A stretch of DNA of 64,000 bases. Source: Ferrovibrio sp. GTDB taxonomy: Bacteria; Pseudomonadota; Alphaproteobacteria; Ferrovibrionales; Ferrovibrionaceae. Location of the stretch: assembly GCF_025869515.1 (NCBI RefSeq), contig NZ_JAOZVR010000118.1:56779-120778 (forward strand), given 5' to 3'. The notes beneath the pieces are model-generated. The model saw only the letters and a list, made by a program, of their open reading frames with translations. It was not told the DNA's origin and did no database searches. The position numbers were made by a program, and so were the translations under genes. Positions within the stretch are counted from its first letter, which is position 1, and every line of letters starts with the position of its first letter. Below, in pieces: positions 7,588 to 16,231 of the stretch.

Positions 7588-10500
7588 ATGTCCAACTTTG
7601 AGCCTTTGCTCACCGCACTTCGTAACAAGAAGGCTCAAAGCAGCTCTGGCTTCGAAGGCCTTTTGCGTGACCTGCTGAAAGCGATATCCGGCCGGGATTT
7701 CATGCTCTCGAAAGGTGGGGAGCAAGGCGGCACCGATGGTCGCACACCGTTCGACCTTTCGAAAACGTGCATTGCGTTCGAAGCCAAGCGATTTGGGGCC
7801 AATAGCAAACTTCAGTTCGACGAAGTAGAAGCAAAGTTGGTTGAGGCCATTCGGACAAAGCCCGAAATGGACGTCTGGATTCTCGTCATTTCAAAGGAGA
7901 TGAAAGAGCAGGATTGGACGAGACTCCGAGCTTACGCCGAACAACATGGCGTGACAGCAATATGCCTCGACTGGAGAACAGGCCCTGGCAACCTGCCACT
8001 GCTGGCTGCCCTATGTGCCGCCGCCAACCACGTTTCGACTGCTCATCTACCAAAAAACGTCGGAGCCTCACTGAAACAAGCGGCAAAACACCCTGAATTC
8101 GCTGGCACAGTCGACAATCTTCGGCAGCTTCTGGTCTCACCCGAAGTTGGTTTTCCGATTGCCCGGGAAGCTACTTACAAGTGGATCAGAAAAGTGGTGT
8201 CGTCGCGCTCAGATGCGCGCTTCCATCTTCGCTCGGATGCCGACATCCGTGGACCCGGTGTCAACTATGTGGTTCGCAAAGGCCCTAATGAGGCCATGAA
8301 CAACTGGCTCAATTCTAGCGACGTCGGACCCGCCGTGGTTATTGGAGATGGAGGGCGTGGCAAAACCTGGGCCACTCTTTCCTGGAGCCTGAATACGTTC
8401 TCCGCGGCCGATGGGCCGATGTTCGTCATCCTACCCGCCAGGGATGCAAACCCGAATTTAGACCCAGAACTCCTTATCGCTACTGCAATCAACCGCGCAA
8501 CCACGGAGATATCAATCGATCGACTAGTCCAGCGGGTCCGACGCTGGGGAGCGTTGATTGACCGACCGAGGTTTGCCCTACTTATTGATGACCTGAATCA
8601 AGCCTGGAGCACTGATTGGGATGCACTCGTCCGGAAGTTTCAGCAAGAGCCTTGGCGTGACTCGGTACGGTTGCTTCTCACATCGAGAACTCAATACTGG
8701 CGCGACGATATCCAGTCTTTGAAAGGGGCTTCGCATAAGCCATTCTCGGAAATAACCGTATTGGATTTCGACAAGCCAGAATTGACAGAGTTCCTACGGT
8801 TGAATGGGACGACTCTGGAAGAAATTCCCCGCGGGCTTCATAAAATCGTTCACGTTCCACGTCTCGCGAAGCTCGCCCTAACCCTTCAATCACGATTCCG
8901 CGATTCTGAGGACATCACGGCCACTCATCTTGTACTGGAGGATTGGCGCTCCAGAATTGATGAACGCGGAAGTGCAATTCGACTGACTGACGAAAAGCTA
9001 CTCGACGTTATCGCTGAACTCGGACGTGAGGCCCTTCCAGACACGAAATTCTCGATTACGCAATCGAGACTCGCCGCGATACTGGGCAAAGAAAGTGGGC
9101 GAGACTCCGATTACTATCAGAGCACCATCAGCGAAATTGTCGAAGGACACTGGCTTAAAGCGAGCGATCTACCGCATAGCTATAAAATCAATGAAGACTT
9201 GCTCCCCTATGCGATTGGCCTGGATCTAGCCAAGCAAGTTGAAAGCCTTACAGACCCGCTCGCTATCCAGGAAATTATCGCAGAATACAATGAGCACCTG
9301 CGTGGCGATGGCTTGGGGGTTGCCATTTTGCGTGCCGCAACGGCGATGACGTTTATTCAAAGGCGGGCAACACGCGAGGCTCGCAGCATTTTACTGAAGG
9401 CCTGGCTAGAATCTCAGAATTTTGGCACCGGAGACTTCTCGGAGTTCTGGCCACTTATTGCAATCGGCCCAGAGGTCGTCATCGACTACGCCGAAGGGCT
9501 ATGGCTTTCCGACCCGTATCACTACCATGAGAAAGAAGTTCTATGTAAAGGACTAGCCAACGCTACCAAATGGCAGCCTGTCCTGCAGTTACTCGCCAAG
9601 CGCATGCCAAGGTGGTGCGGCACCTTTCAATTCGACCGATTTCACGAAAAACACAGCAGCATCCCATACAGCGAAGAACGCGCTTCATATACTCGGCAGC
9701 ACCTGGATGCATGGAAGGCTGCCGAGACGCAGTACGGTCGCCCACTGGCTCAGAATCTTTGGGAATGCATGGCCACACAAGGCATCACCAGCGCTCTGAC
9801 AATACTGTCCTATGTGCCGCGCCTTCCGTTTATAGATACCATTCTGACGATACTGCTTTCCCGTAGTGTGATGGGTGAAGACCAGTTTGTTAAGGAACTT
9901 GAATGGGTCCTCCGTATAAACGAGTTCGACCATGATGAGCTTGAAGCCGCTCTTATGGGTGAATTGAGAAATCTCGTTGGCCTTAAGAATGTCACCGGCA
10001 ATACCATGGCTACATTCTTGGGTCGCGCCATCGGCACTCCACAGGCTGCCGCACTTGCGCCGGGCTTTCCACCGCTCAAATTCTCGTATCGGGCCCAGGA
10101 CGAAAGACGAGGGTTTGTCCGCAACGGCACCACCATCGAGTGGCGCCATCGGGGGCCAGTTGACCAGAAATATGTGGCCGGGACCCAGTGGCTGAATGCG
10201 CTTTCATATTATGGCCCGCACCTGACGTTGCACCTGTCGCGTAAAGCGAGCTCCGCACTCAAAACACTGACAGAGATGCTGGCACCGGAAATGGTGGACA
10301 GTAAGCTTAACAGCGGTTCCCTGATGCTGTCTGGATTAGCTCGATGGGCACCTGAGAAGTGTGCGTCATTGATGAAGGAACTTTATCTTTCAGCCGCCCG
10401 CGACCCAATGGAAATGCCGAAATGGCTTATGGATGCACTACCGGGTTGTTTCCTGTTCTTCGATGACGGTTACAAAGCTAGCTTGCTTCGTATTGTGCGA

Positions 10501-11991
10501 CGCAAGCTAAAGGAACCTCCTCTCGACGATGAAAAGCAGGAGAACCGTCGTCTTTGGCGTCTGCACACCCTCTCCATTGCGGCCATGAGAGGAAAGCCAG
10601 CCAGGGAGCAGATTGCAGAGCTGTTCTCCTATTTGCCGAGGCTGCTGCTCGATAAGAACATCGTCGATTCATTGAGCGACCCGACAACTGCAGATGTAGA
10701 TTTTGTCTTCAACCAATGGATTGCCAATGGCGATGTCATCACACAACGGCTTGGGCTGAACTATCTGAATAATGTGAAGCTTCCGGAATTGCCGGAGTCT
10801 GCCAAGCTTGCCTTGGAACTTATTAAGAGTCCGGACAAGAACCTTCGTGGAGACGCCATGGAATTCATATGGCGTTCCGATGACCAGCGTCTTGGAGAAG
10901 CCGTTGCTCTGAGCGATTGGTCGTTCGAGGTCGGTCAGGAAAGCACCGAGGCCATTGGCGGCACGTTACTTATTTGCAAGTTCGGGAAAAAGCTACGTTT
11001 CGAAGATGCGGTCAAACGCATTCACCGCCCCGCCATTGGAAAGCTCGTAGAAAAACGCGGATTGTTGCCTAGCGAAGTTCAAGCCTTCCGTGACGAACTT
11101 TGGTCACTAATCGACCTGATGGGCAAAACCAGGACCTATACTGTCAACTACGGGAATGACTTTAAGGCCGAGAAAGCCATGAAGCTTGCCCTGTCTATGA
11201 ATGAGTGTGAGTTGATTTATAAGCTAAGGGATGCTGCTCAGGCCGGGCTGGTATTTGGTCTATTTGATAGCTTCCCACTCGTCAGATTCATTCGCGCGGC
11301 TTTCGAGCTTGATGTTGTTGCTGCAGTGGATATCTGGAGGGCGGTACAGAAGACTCACCGCAGGCATTCCATGCGAGCAGGCGACCTTGACGCGGTCATA
11401 TTTGACGCCCCCCTTAATGATGCCGTCGACGCCGTCTGGCGGGAAGTTGTCGGTGAGGCTAATACCGACAAGGATTTATTCACTCGGATTACGAATCTGT
11501 TGCTCAACGGTCAGGAAGCATGGATTGCATCATTTGCTTACGGGGAGCTTTTACAGAAAAACCCCGCGCACATTGCACGCGGCATTACCGTCGCGGGCTT
11601 CCTGCACAATACCCCCGTCGCCCAAGCACTATGGTCCATCATTGATGCAGTTCCGCTCGAAGGTTGGCTTGACCACATCAGAGAGAAAGCCAAGCGAACC
11701 TTCATTCGAAACTCCGACGGGTGCCATTGGCTGACCGAATTCCTCGCCACTGAAGATCCAGAGAAGGCATATGGATACTTCCAGCTTTTCCATGACCTCC
11801 TAGATGACAGGTTTATCGTTTGGGCTAGACCCCTCATAGCGGCGGCAAAGCCTGATCTCAGCGAAGACTGGCTCTTCCATATCGACGCCACTGAGGTGGT
11901 TCGAAGGGATAGGCGCAAGACCGTCTTATCGGAGCGAGACTCGGCGCTCTTCTACACTCCGGTGTCGCGGGAGTTGGCACCATGGTCTTGA
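7588..11991 (+). CDS. Giant STAND NTPase with N-terminal PD-(D/E)XK nuclease domain
   Basis: A 1467-aa protein. Residues 20-130 look like a restriction-endonuclease fold: GGTDGRTPFDL with acidic residues near 50-56, then E65-A-K67, matching D...ExK. A STAND/NACHT-like NTPase follows: Walker A GDGGRGKT (253-260), Walker B LLIDD (331-335), and a TSR sensor-like motif (365-367). The remaining 900-odd residues are helical and repeat-like, as in ligand-sensing STAND proteins. This is the architecture of Avs-type defence proteins (sensor, NTPase switch, nuclease effector), but I cannot place it in a named Avs class. ATG at 7588 sits behind GGGGAAG; TTG at 7573 is less likely. It is monocistronic and less GC-rich than core genes. 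Confidence 0.75.
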   Translation: MSNFEPLLTALRNKKAQSSSGFEGLLRDLLKAISGRDFMLSKGGEQGGTDGRTPFDLSKTCIAFEAKRFGANSKLQFDEVEAKLVEAIRTKPEMDVWILVISKEMKEQDWTRLRAYAEQHGVTAICLDWRTGPGNLPLLAALCAAANHVSTAHLPKNVGASLKQAAKHPEFAGTVDNLRQLLVSPEVGFPIAREATYKWIRKVVSSRSDARFHLRSDADIRGPGVNYVVRKGPNEAMNNWLNSSDVGPAVVIGDGGRGKTWATLSWSLNTFSAADGPMFVILPARDANPNLDPELLIATAINRATTEISIDRLVQRVRRWGALIDRPRFALLIDDLNQAWSTDWDALVRKFQQEPWRDSVRLLLTSRTQYWRDDIQSLKGASHKPFSEITVLDFDKPELTEFLRLNGTTLEEIPRGLHKIVHVPRLAKLALTLQSRFRDSEDITATHLVLEDWRSRIDERGSAIRLTDEKLLDVIAELGREALPDTKFSITQSRLAAILGKESGRDSDYYQSTISEIVEGHWLKASDLPHSYKINEDLLPYAIGLDLAKQVESLTDPLAIQEIIAEYNEHLRGDGLGVAILRAATAMTFIQRRATREARSILLKAWLESQNFGTGDFSEFWPLIAIGPEVVIDYAEGLWLSDPYHYHEKEVLCKGLANATKWQPVLQLLAKRMPRWCGTFQFDRFHEKHSSIPYSEERASYTRQHLDAWKAAETQYGRPLAQNLWECMATQGITSALTILSYVPRLPFIDTILTILLSRSVMGEDQFVKELEWVLRINEFDHDELEAALMGELRNLVGLKNVTGNTMATFLGRAIGTPQAAALAPGFPPLKFSYRAQDERRGFVRNGTTIEWRHRGPVDQKYVAGTQWLNALSYYGPHLTLHLSRKASSALKTLTEMLAPEMVDSKLNSGSLMLSGLARWAPEKCASLMKELYLSAARDPMEMPKWLMDALPGCFLFFDDGYKASLLRIVRRKLKEPPLDDEKQENRRLWRLHTLSIAAMRGKPAREQIAELFSYLPRLLLDKNIVDSLSDPTTADVDFVFNQWIANGDVITQRLGLNYLNNVKLPELPESAKLALELIKSPDKNLRGDAMEFIWRSDDQRLGEAVALSDWSFEVGQESTEAIGGTLLICKFGKKLRFEDAVKRIHRPAIGKLVEKRGLLPSEVQAFRDELWSLIDLMGKTRTYTVNYGNDFKAEKAMKLALSMNECELIYKLRDAAQAGLVFGLFDSFPLVRFIRAAFELDVVAAVDIWRAVQKTHRRHSMRAGDLDAVIFDAPLNDAVDAVWREVVGEANTDKDLFTRITNLLLNGQEAWIASFAYGELLQKNPAHIARGITVAGFLHNTPVAQALWSIIDAVPLEGWLDHIREKAKRTFIRNSDGCHWLTEFLATEDPEKAYGYFQLFHDLLDDRFIVWARPLIAAAKPDLSEDWLFHIDATEVVRRDRRKTVLSERDSALFYTPVSRELAPWS

Positions 11992-12030
11992 CTATGGTGG
12001 ACGGATAAATTTGGCACTGACCATCTAGCG

Positions 12031-12060
12031 AAGCGGGGATACTGGGTATCAATACCGCTT
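12031..12060. terminator. Possible hairpin between convergent genes
   Basis: Nested inverted repeats AAGCGG...CCGCTT and GATAC-TGG-GTATC lie just downstream of the STAND gene and overlap the stop of the convergent CoiA-like gene. There is no T-tract, so intrinsic termination is only a possibility. Confidence 0.3.
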
Positions 12061-14028
12061 CTCTTTGCCCTTCGCCTTCTTCAGCAGCAATAGACACCTG
12101 TCATATGCATACTGATTCACACAATACTCCATGGGCGACATTCCGAACTCGGTGTGCCTCGAATTAAGGAACCACGGCAGACGTTCAGGGCTGTAGACCA
12201 CTCTCGCAGCTTTTTCGAGTAAATCCCGGAAGTGCCTTGCCGTCTGCTCGCGCTGATATTCCTCGTTTTCGCGGCGCTTCTGTTCATAGTAGAGCCACTC
12301 AATTTCGCGCTCGACCGTATGGCGTCCCTCGTAGCCCTCAGCCGCAAGCTCCAGAGCGGACTTGCCGCCGAACTTTTTCCGCTTCTCCTGCAGCCAGGTC
12401 GCGGCATCAGTGAGCCGCTTCGCGGCACAATCGGTCACATAGGCAACTCGCTCCTCCGCTGCCAACCGCGCTTTCTCAATCCGCTCCAGCTCTGTCTGCC
12501 GTTCGCGTTCCAGCCGCTCTTGCTCGGCCTTCTTTCGGCGGCCTTCGATTTCATCGCCGATGGCCTTGGCAGTCCGCTGCAATGGCAGCATCAACAGATT
12601 GTCAGCGACCTGGCTTCGTCGTTCGACCATACGGGCGACTTCCTGCAGTGCAGATAGCATGCTGTCCGCTTTGGTGCCGTTATGTAGGGCATCGTGGAAG
12701 GATACGCCGAAACCATCCTGCTTCCAGTGAACCCAGTCGTCGAAGTCGAAATAGCGCTTTTCCTTAAGCACGGCTGGCCGGATTTTCTCAATTTCCTGGT
12801 CGAAAAACTCCAGATTAAAGTCGCGACGCTTTCGGCCTTCTCTGGCTCTCTCCACCATTGAGGAAAGCTTATTCGTGGCAGCCCAGACCTTTTTATGGCC
12901 GCCAACCTCGGCGACGAGACCCGATTTGGCCAATGCCCGCAGATATTCGACAACCACCTCCATCGGCGGCCGGTAGTCCGGTCGCTCCGACCTGAGTATG
13001 GCCAGGTCGTCATCGCTGGGGGCAAACATCAATCCGGACTGGATGGCTCGCTGTTCAGTAAGCCAGCGGCAGGCCTGGAATAGGTCAATGTTGTAGTATT
13101 GGCGCATCCCAACAGCATTGGGAACAATCCATTCGCTCAGCAGCATGGACTGCCACAACTTCGTGGATGCCCGGAAGCAGTAGTCAGCTCTCATCCGAAG
13201 GCCGACGTAATTCTCCAGGCCGTCGTCAGCACACTTCCTGTAATAGGGACTGAGCTTCCAATCGTCCTGGTTTCGATTGGGCAGCTTGAGGATAGGCTGA
13301 ATAATACGGCTCCGCCTCCTGGCTTCAGCGGCGGCCTTTTCGTCCTCAACCTTCTGCTTCAGTGCCTTGATTTCTTCGTCTTCCTTTCGGTGGAAGACCC
13401 AGCGGCGCTGAGCATGTTCCAGAATGACCTTGTCCAGATCAGTCGTATCTTCGGGGAGCGGATAATTCCCGAGATAGATTTCCAGAGTTGAGACGTTCCG
13501 CTTTCGAATTTCCTCAATCTTCGCGTCATCACAGGGATGCGTGACCGATATCTCGACGTACAACTGTCGACCCTGCTTGGTAAGCAGGACGTCGGGGACA
13601 ATCTCTTTGAGGTTAGGCTCTAAATCGGAGGTGTCGAAGTCGACTACCTGGCCCTTGCTGACCAACTTTCTGACACCGTCGTATTCGACATCCAAAGCGG
13701 GAACGAAAAGCCGCTTCTTCCTGTGGACGAGCTGTTTGGCGTAGAAGTGCATGTTGGTCTCCGGACCAGTCTTGCACCCCTTCTTTTCTTCGGCAGCGTG
13801 TTTGAAATGCAGAGCCATCGGTGGCCGTTTATAGGCAACCAGTGGCCGATCGCAGGCAGCGCAAACGCAGTTGCACTTCTTGCCGCGTTCCACGTTTTGG
13901 ACATGAACCATCGTTCCGTCGGGAAGCTTCCCGAAGACGATTTCGACACGGCCGTCGCCCAGACCTTCGTGAAGGTCACGCCGAGCTTCAGACGGCAGTG
14001 TGCCTGCCCATTCCCCCAGTTTTGCCAT
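12049..14028 (-). CDS. CoiA-like nuclease domain protein
   Basis: A 659-aa protein. Its N-terminus resembles competence CoiA-like proteins: a probable zinc site C56-x-x-C59 with H74-F-K-H77, then a restriction-endonuclease-like core with P145-D146 and YVE159 in the context QLYVEISVTHP. Long charged helical segments (about 210-240 and 515-560, rich in Glu, Arg and Ala) suggest coiled coils. CoiA itself helps process transforming DNA; most island-borne relatives have no known function. It is monocistronic and convergent with the STAND gene. An accessory or defence nuclease is the simplest inference. Confidence 0.6.
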   Translation of the reverse strand: MAKLGEWAGTLPSEARRDLHEGLGDGRVEIVFGKLPDGTMVHVQNVERGKKCNCVCAACDRPLVAYKRPPMALHFKHAAEEKKGCKTGPETNMHFYAKQLVHRKKRLFVPALDVEYDGVRKLVSKGQVVDFDTSDLEPNLKEIVPDVLLTKQGRQLYVEISVTHPCDDAKIEEIRKRNVSTLEIYLGNYPLPEDTTDLDKVILEHAQRRWVFHRKEDEEIKALKQKVEDEKAAAEARRRSRIIQPILKLPNRNQDDWKLSPYYRKCADDGLENYVGLRMRADYCFRASTKLWQSMLLSEWIVPNAVGMRQYYNIDLFQACRWLTEQRAIQSGLMFAPSDDDLAILRSERPDYRPPMEVVVEYLRALAKSGLVAEVGGHKKVWAATNKLSSMVERAREGRKRRDFNLEFFDQEIEKIRPAVLKEKRYFDFDDWVHWKQDGFGVSFHDALHNGTKADSMLSALQEVARMVERRSQVADNLLMLPLQRTAKAIGDEIEGRRKKAEQERLERERQTELERIEKARLAAEERVAYVTDCAAKRLTDAATWLQEKRKKFGGKSALELAAEGYEGRHTVEREIEWLYYEQKRRENEEYQREQTARHFRDLLEKAARVVYSPERLPWFLNSRHTEFGMSPMEYCVNQYAYDRCLLLLKKAKGKEKRY

Positions 14029-14103
14029 TCGACGTCAGATACCCTGCCTGCCGTCGAATGGTTCAACATCGGACCCCTCTGCGTCTAGTGCAGCGTAGGC
14101 CGC

Positions 14104-14298
14104 TCAGTCGAAGGGGCGATACCGCCATTCCAGGTACCGCCAGAGAACGAACATGCCGGTTGCGGCAAGCAGACCGACCTGAATAACCGTCCACCAAGAG
14201 GTGACGACGCCGAAGGGCATAAGAGTGTATGAGGTCAGGCCGGAACCGAACCCCATATAGGTGGGAAGGAAGACTCTAAACACCGTCGCGATTGCCAT
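14104..14298 (-). CDS. Small membrane protein
   Basis: 64 aa, starting at ATG 14298 behind AGGAG (the frame extends further upstream but without a ribosome binding site). One convincing transmembrane helix (about residues 31-55, around WWTVIQVGLLAATGMFVLW) is followed by a short basic/acidic tail (RYLEWRYRPFD). No family recognised. The 297 bp upstream, to 14595, show no gene; they separate it from the divergent DUF6634 cassette and probably hold both promoters. Confidence 0.55.
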   Translation of the reverse strand: MAIATVFRVFLPTYMGFGSGLTSYTLMPFGVVTSWWTVIQVGLLAATGMFVLWRYLEWRYRPFD

Positions 14299-14595
14299 GT
14301 GGATCTCCTGTTTGTTTGGCCTTTCGTTAGACGGCTGGAATTCCAAACGGTTACAGACAAAATGACGGGCCGCTGAAATACCCATTGACGGGCGCCCTGA
14401 TTTCTGTTTTTGTTCTCTTCATGGACACAGAGCGTACCCATATCTCCCGGTGCCGCCACCTCGGCCGAATAGCCGTCTGAGCCAGTCTCGGACCCGCGGC
14501 CCATACTCTGTCCGACCCTGAGACTGCGCATACCGGCATCGCCCCCTGGAATTTCGCCAGCGGGTACAGCGCAACCTCATCTCAGGGACATTCCC

Positions 14596-14955
14596 ATGTA
14601 CCGCTTCTCGAAGGACGGCCTGAACAGGCCAGTTGAAGACGACGTGCGCAAACTGCGCGCCCTTGCCGACGACCTCGAACGGCTTGCGCAGGACCAGCAG
14701 CCGACGCGCACAGATCTGCACCGTGCTCCCAGTCTCTCGAACTACTGGGTAGATCTCCGCCCAATGTACTGCCTGAAGGGGAGGATCGCAGGCCATCCCC
14801 GCATCGAGGGCCCTACGGCTACCACAAGCGACCTATGGGTGTTCGCGCCTGAGCTCGGCTGGGCACGCACATATAGCCGCTGGTACCAACTTCTCGGCAA
14901 TCCCCACGCCGACAGGTCCCCACCAGGCTTCAGCATCGACACCGGGGGCCTGTAA
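14596..14955 (+). CDS. DUF6634 family protein, copy 1
   Basis: 119 aa. After a helical N-terminus (VRKLRALADDLERLA) comes the conserved pattern CLKGRIAGHP ... TSDLWVFAPELGWARTYSRWYQL, which I associate with DUF6634, a small family in alphaproteobacterial accessory regions with no known function. Start ATG 14596 is preceded by AGGGA. It is the first gene of a long plus-strand cassette and is followed 90 bp later by a diverged paralogue. Confidence 0.65.
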   Translation: MYRFSKDGLNRPVEDDVRKLRALADDLERLAQDQQPTRTDLHRAPSLSNYWVDLRPMYCLKGRIAGHPRIEGPTATTSDLWVFAPELGWARTYSRWYQLLGNPHADRSPPGFSIDTGGL

Positions 14956-15045
14956 TGATTGCTGCACCCTCCAGCAAACGCCTCGGAGGTCGAATACGGC
15001 GCTGACCATCGCGCCGTCGTTCTGACCTAACCAGAGGTAACCGTC

Positions 15046-15360
15046 ATGATTTCGCTCGATCGCCAGATGAATGGCGACCTTCAGCACGCTATTGCCCTAG
15101 TCGATGCGCTGGGGCGTGACCTGAAAGCCATCCAGGCAGGCCATCAGCCGCCCGGCCTGGCGACGGCGCCTGTGCTCGACCACGTCGTCCTGAGCAAACG
15201 CGTTCTACCGTGCCTGACCGGCCACCTGGTCGAAGCCGGACCGCACAGCTCAGTCGTGAAGACCAGCGAGTTGTGGGTCGCGAACTGGGACCGCGGCTGG
15301 GTAAGAGCTCTGAACGGCTTCTACCGCCTGAACCGCGCCCTCGACCTGAAGACAAGGTGA
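15046..15360 (+). CDS. DUF6634 family protein, copy 2
   Basis: 104 aa, clearly related to the preceding protein: N-terminal helix (LVDALGRDLKAIQAG), CLTGHLVEAG, then TSELWVANWDRGWVRALNGFYRL aligning with the first copy. Start ATG 15046 follows an AGAGGTAA site. Tandem divergent copies suggest either subfunctionalisation or a heteromeric pair. Function unknown. Its stop lies 5 bp before the phosphoesterase start. Confidence 0.62.
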   Translation: MISLDRQMNGDLQHAIALVDALGRDLKAIQAGHQPPGLATAPVLDHVVLSKRVLPCLTGHLVEAGPHSSVVKTSELWVANWDRGWVRALNGFYRLNRALDLKTR

Positions 15361-15365
15361 GCGCG

Positions 15366-16199
15366 ATGCCGAACCGCAACATGAAGATTGCGCTTATGAG
15401 CGACCTCCATCTGGAATTCGAGGAAGTCTCGGACGGTATCCGACTGCTTCCTGAGCCGACCCACCCCGCCCACGCCGCGAAGGACTTCTATGGGCGCAAA
15501 TACATGCTGGGACCTGACCTTCATTCCTTGAAGGCGGCTCGGCCCGATATGGTCATCTTGGCAGGCGACATCGCGCTGGGTACCGCGACACGGCGATATG
15601 CGAACGCCGTGGCCCGCTACCTTGAGGCGCCCGTCGTCTTTCTACCGGGCAACCATGAATTCTACGGCTCGACAATCGAGTGGGTGACACTGGCGTTATC
15701 AGAGCGCGCCGGTCGGGCTGTTTTCGCAGACAACACCGTTCTGAACGAGAACAGGTTTGGAATCCGTTTCCTGTTCACGACGCTGTGGACAGACTTCGAC
15801 AACAATCCACCCATGCTGAATGACTTCCGCACCATTGGGTACCGCGGAAGGCATCTTCAACCGCGCGATACCAAGCAGCTCCACAAAGACTCAGTCGCAT
15901 GGCTGGACAAGCAGCTCTCCACACCTTGGGGCGGCAAGACAGTCGTCGTGACCCACCACGCCCCCAGCATGCGCCAGGAACTGCTGAATCCCCAATATAA
16001 GGTCACCAACCTAACAAGAGCCTTCCATGCAGAGCTGGAGGACCTGATTGCGCACTACAGGCCAAATGCATGGCTGTTCGGCCATCACCACTGGTGCCTT
16101 GACGTCACCATTGATGGAACCCGTTTTGTCAGTAATCAGCGCGGATATCCCAAGGAAAACACGGGAGGCTTCGATGCGGCCAAAATCATCGAGGTCTAG
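15366..16199 (+). CDS. Calcineurin-like metallophosphoesterase
   Basis: 277 aa with the full metal-binding set: D13-x-H15 (SDLHLEF), G67-D68, G95-N-H-E98, the THH motif (VVVTHHAPS) and the C-terminal GHHHW. The family includes phosphodiesterases and nucleases of SbcD/Mre11 type as well as small-molecule phosphatases; this one is short and lacks an obvious Mre11 capping domain. Start ATG 15366 follows AAGGTGA and lies 5 bp after the DUF6634 stop. Position beside a nuclease/helicase set suggests nucleic-acid or nucleotide processing, but that is inference. Confidence 0.85.
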   Translation: MPNRNMKIALMSDLHLEFEEVSDGIRLLPEPTHPAHAAKDFYGRKYMLGPDLHSLKAARPDMVILAGDIALGTATRRYANAVARYLEAPVVFLPGNHEFYGSTIEWVTLALSERAGRAVFADNTVLNENRFGIRFLFTTLWTDFDNNPPMLNDFRTIGYRGRHLQPRDTKQLHKDSVAWLDKQLSTPWGGKTVVVTHHAPSMRQELLNPQYKVTNLTRAFHAELEDLIAHYRPNAWLFGHHHWCLDVTIDGTRFVSNQRGYPKENTGGFDAAKIIEV

Positions 16200-16231
16200 C
16201 CAGTGCCTCCGGACCAGTGGACGAGGTAGCC

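Noticed and set aside
5352..7600. tRNA gene or att site at the left island edge
   Set aside because: No cloverleaf, no T-loop consensus and no direct repeat matching the right edge could be found by eye.
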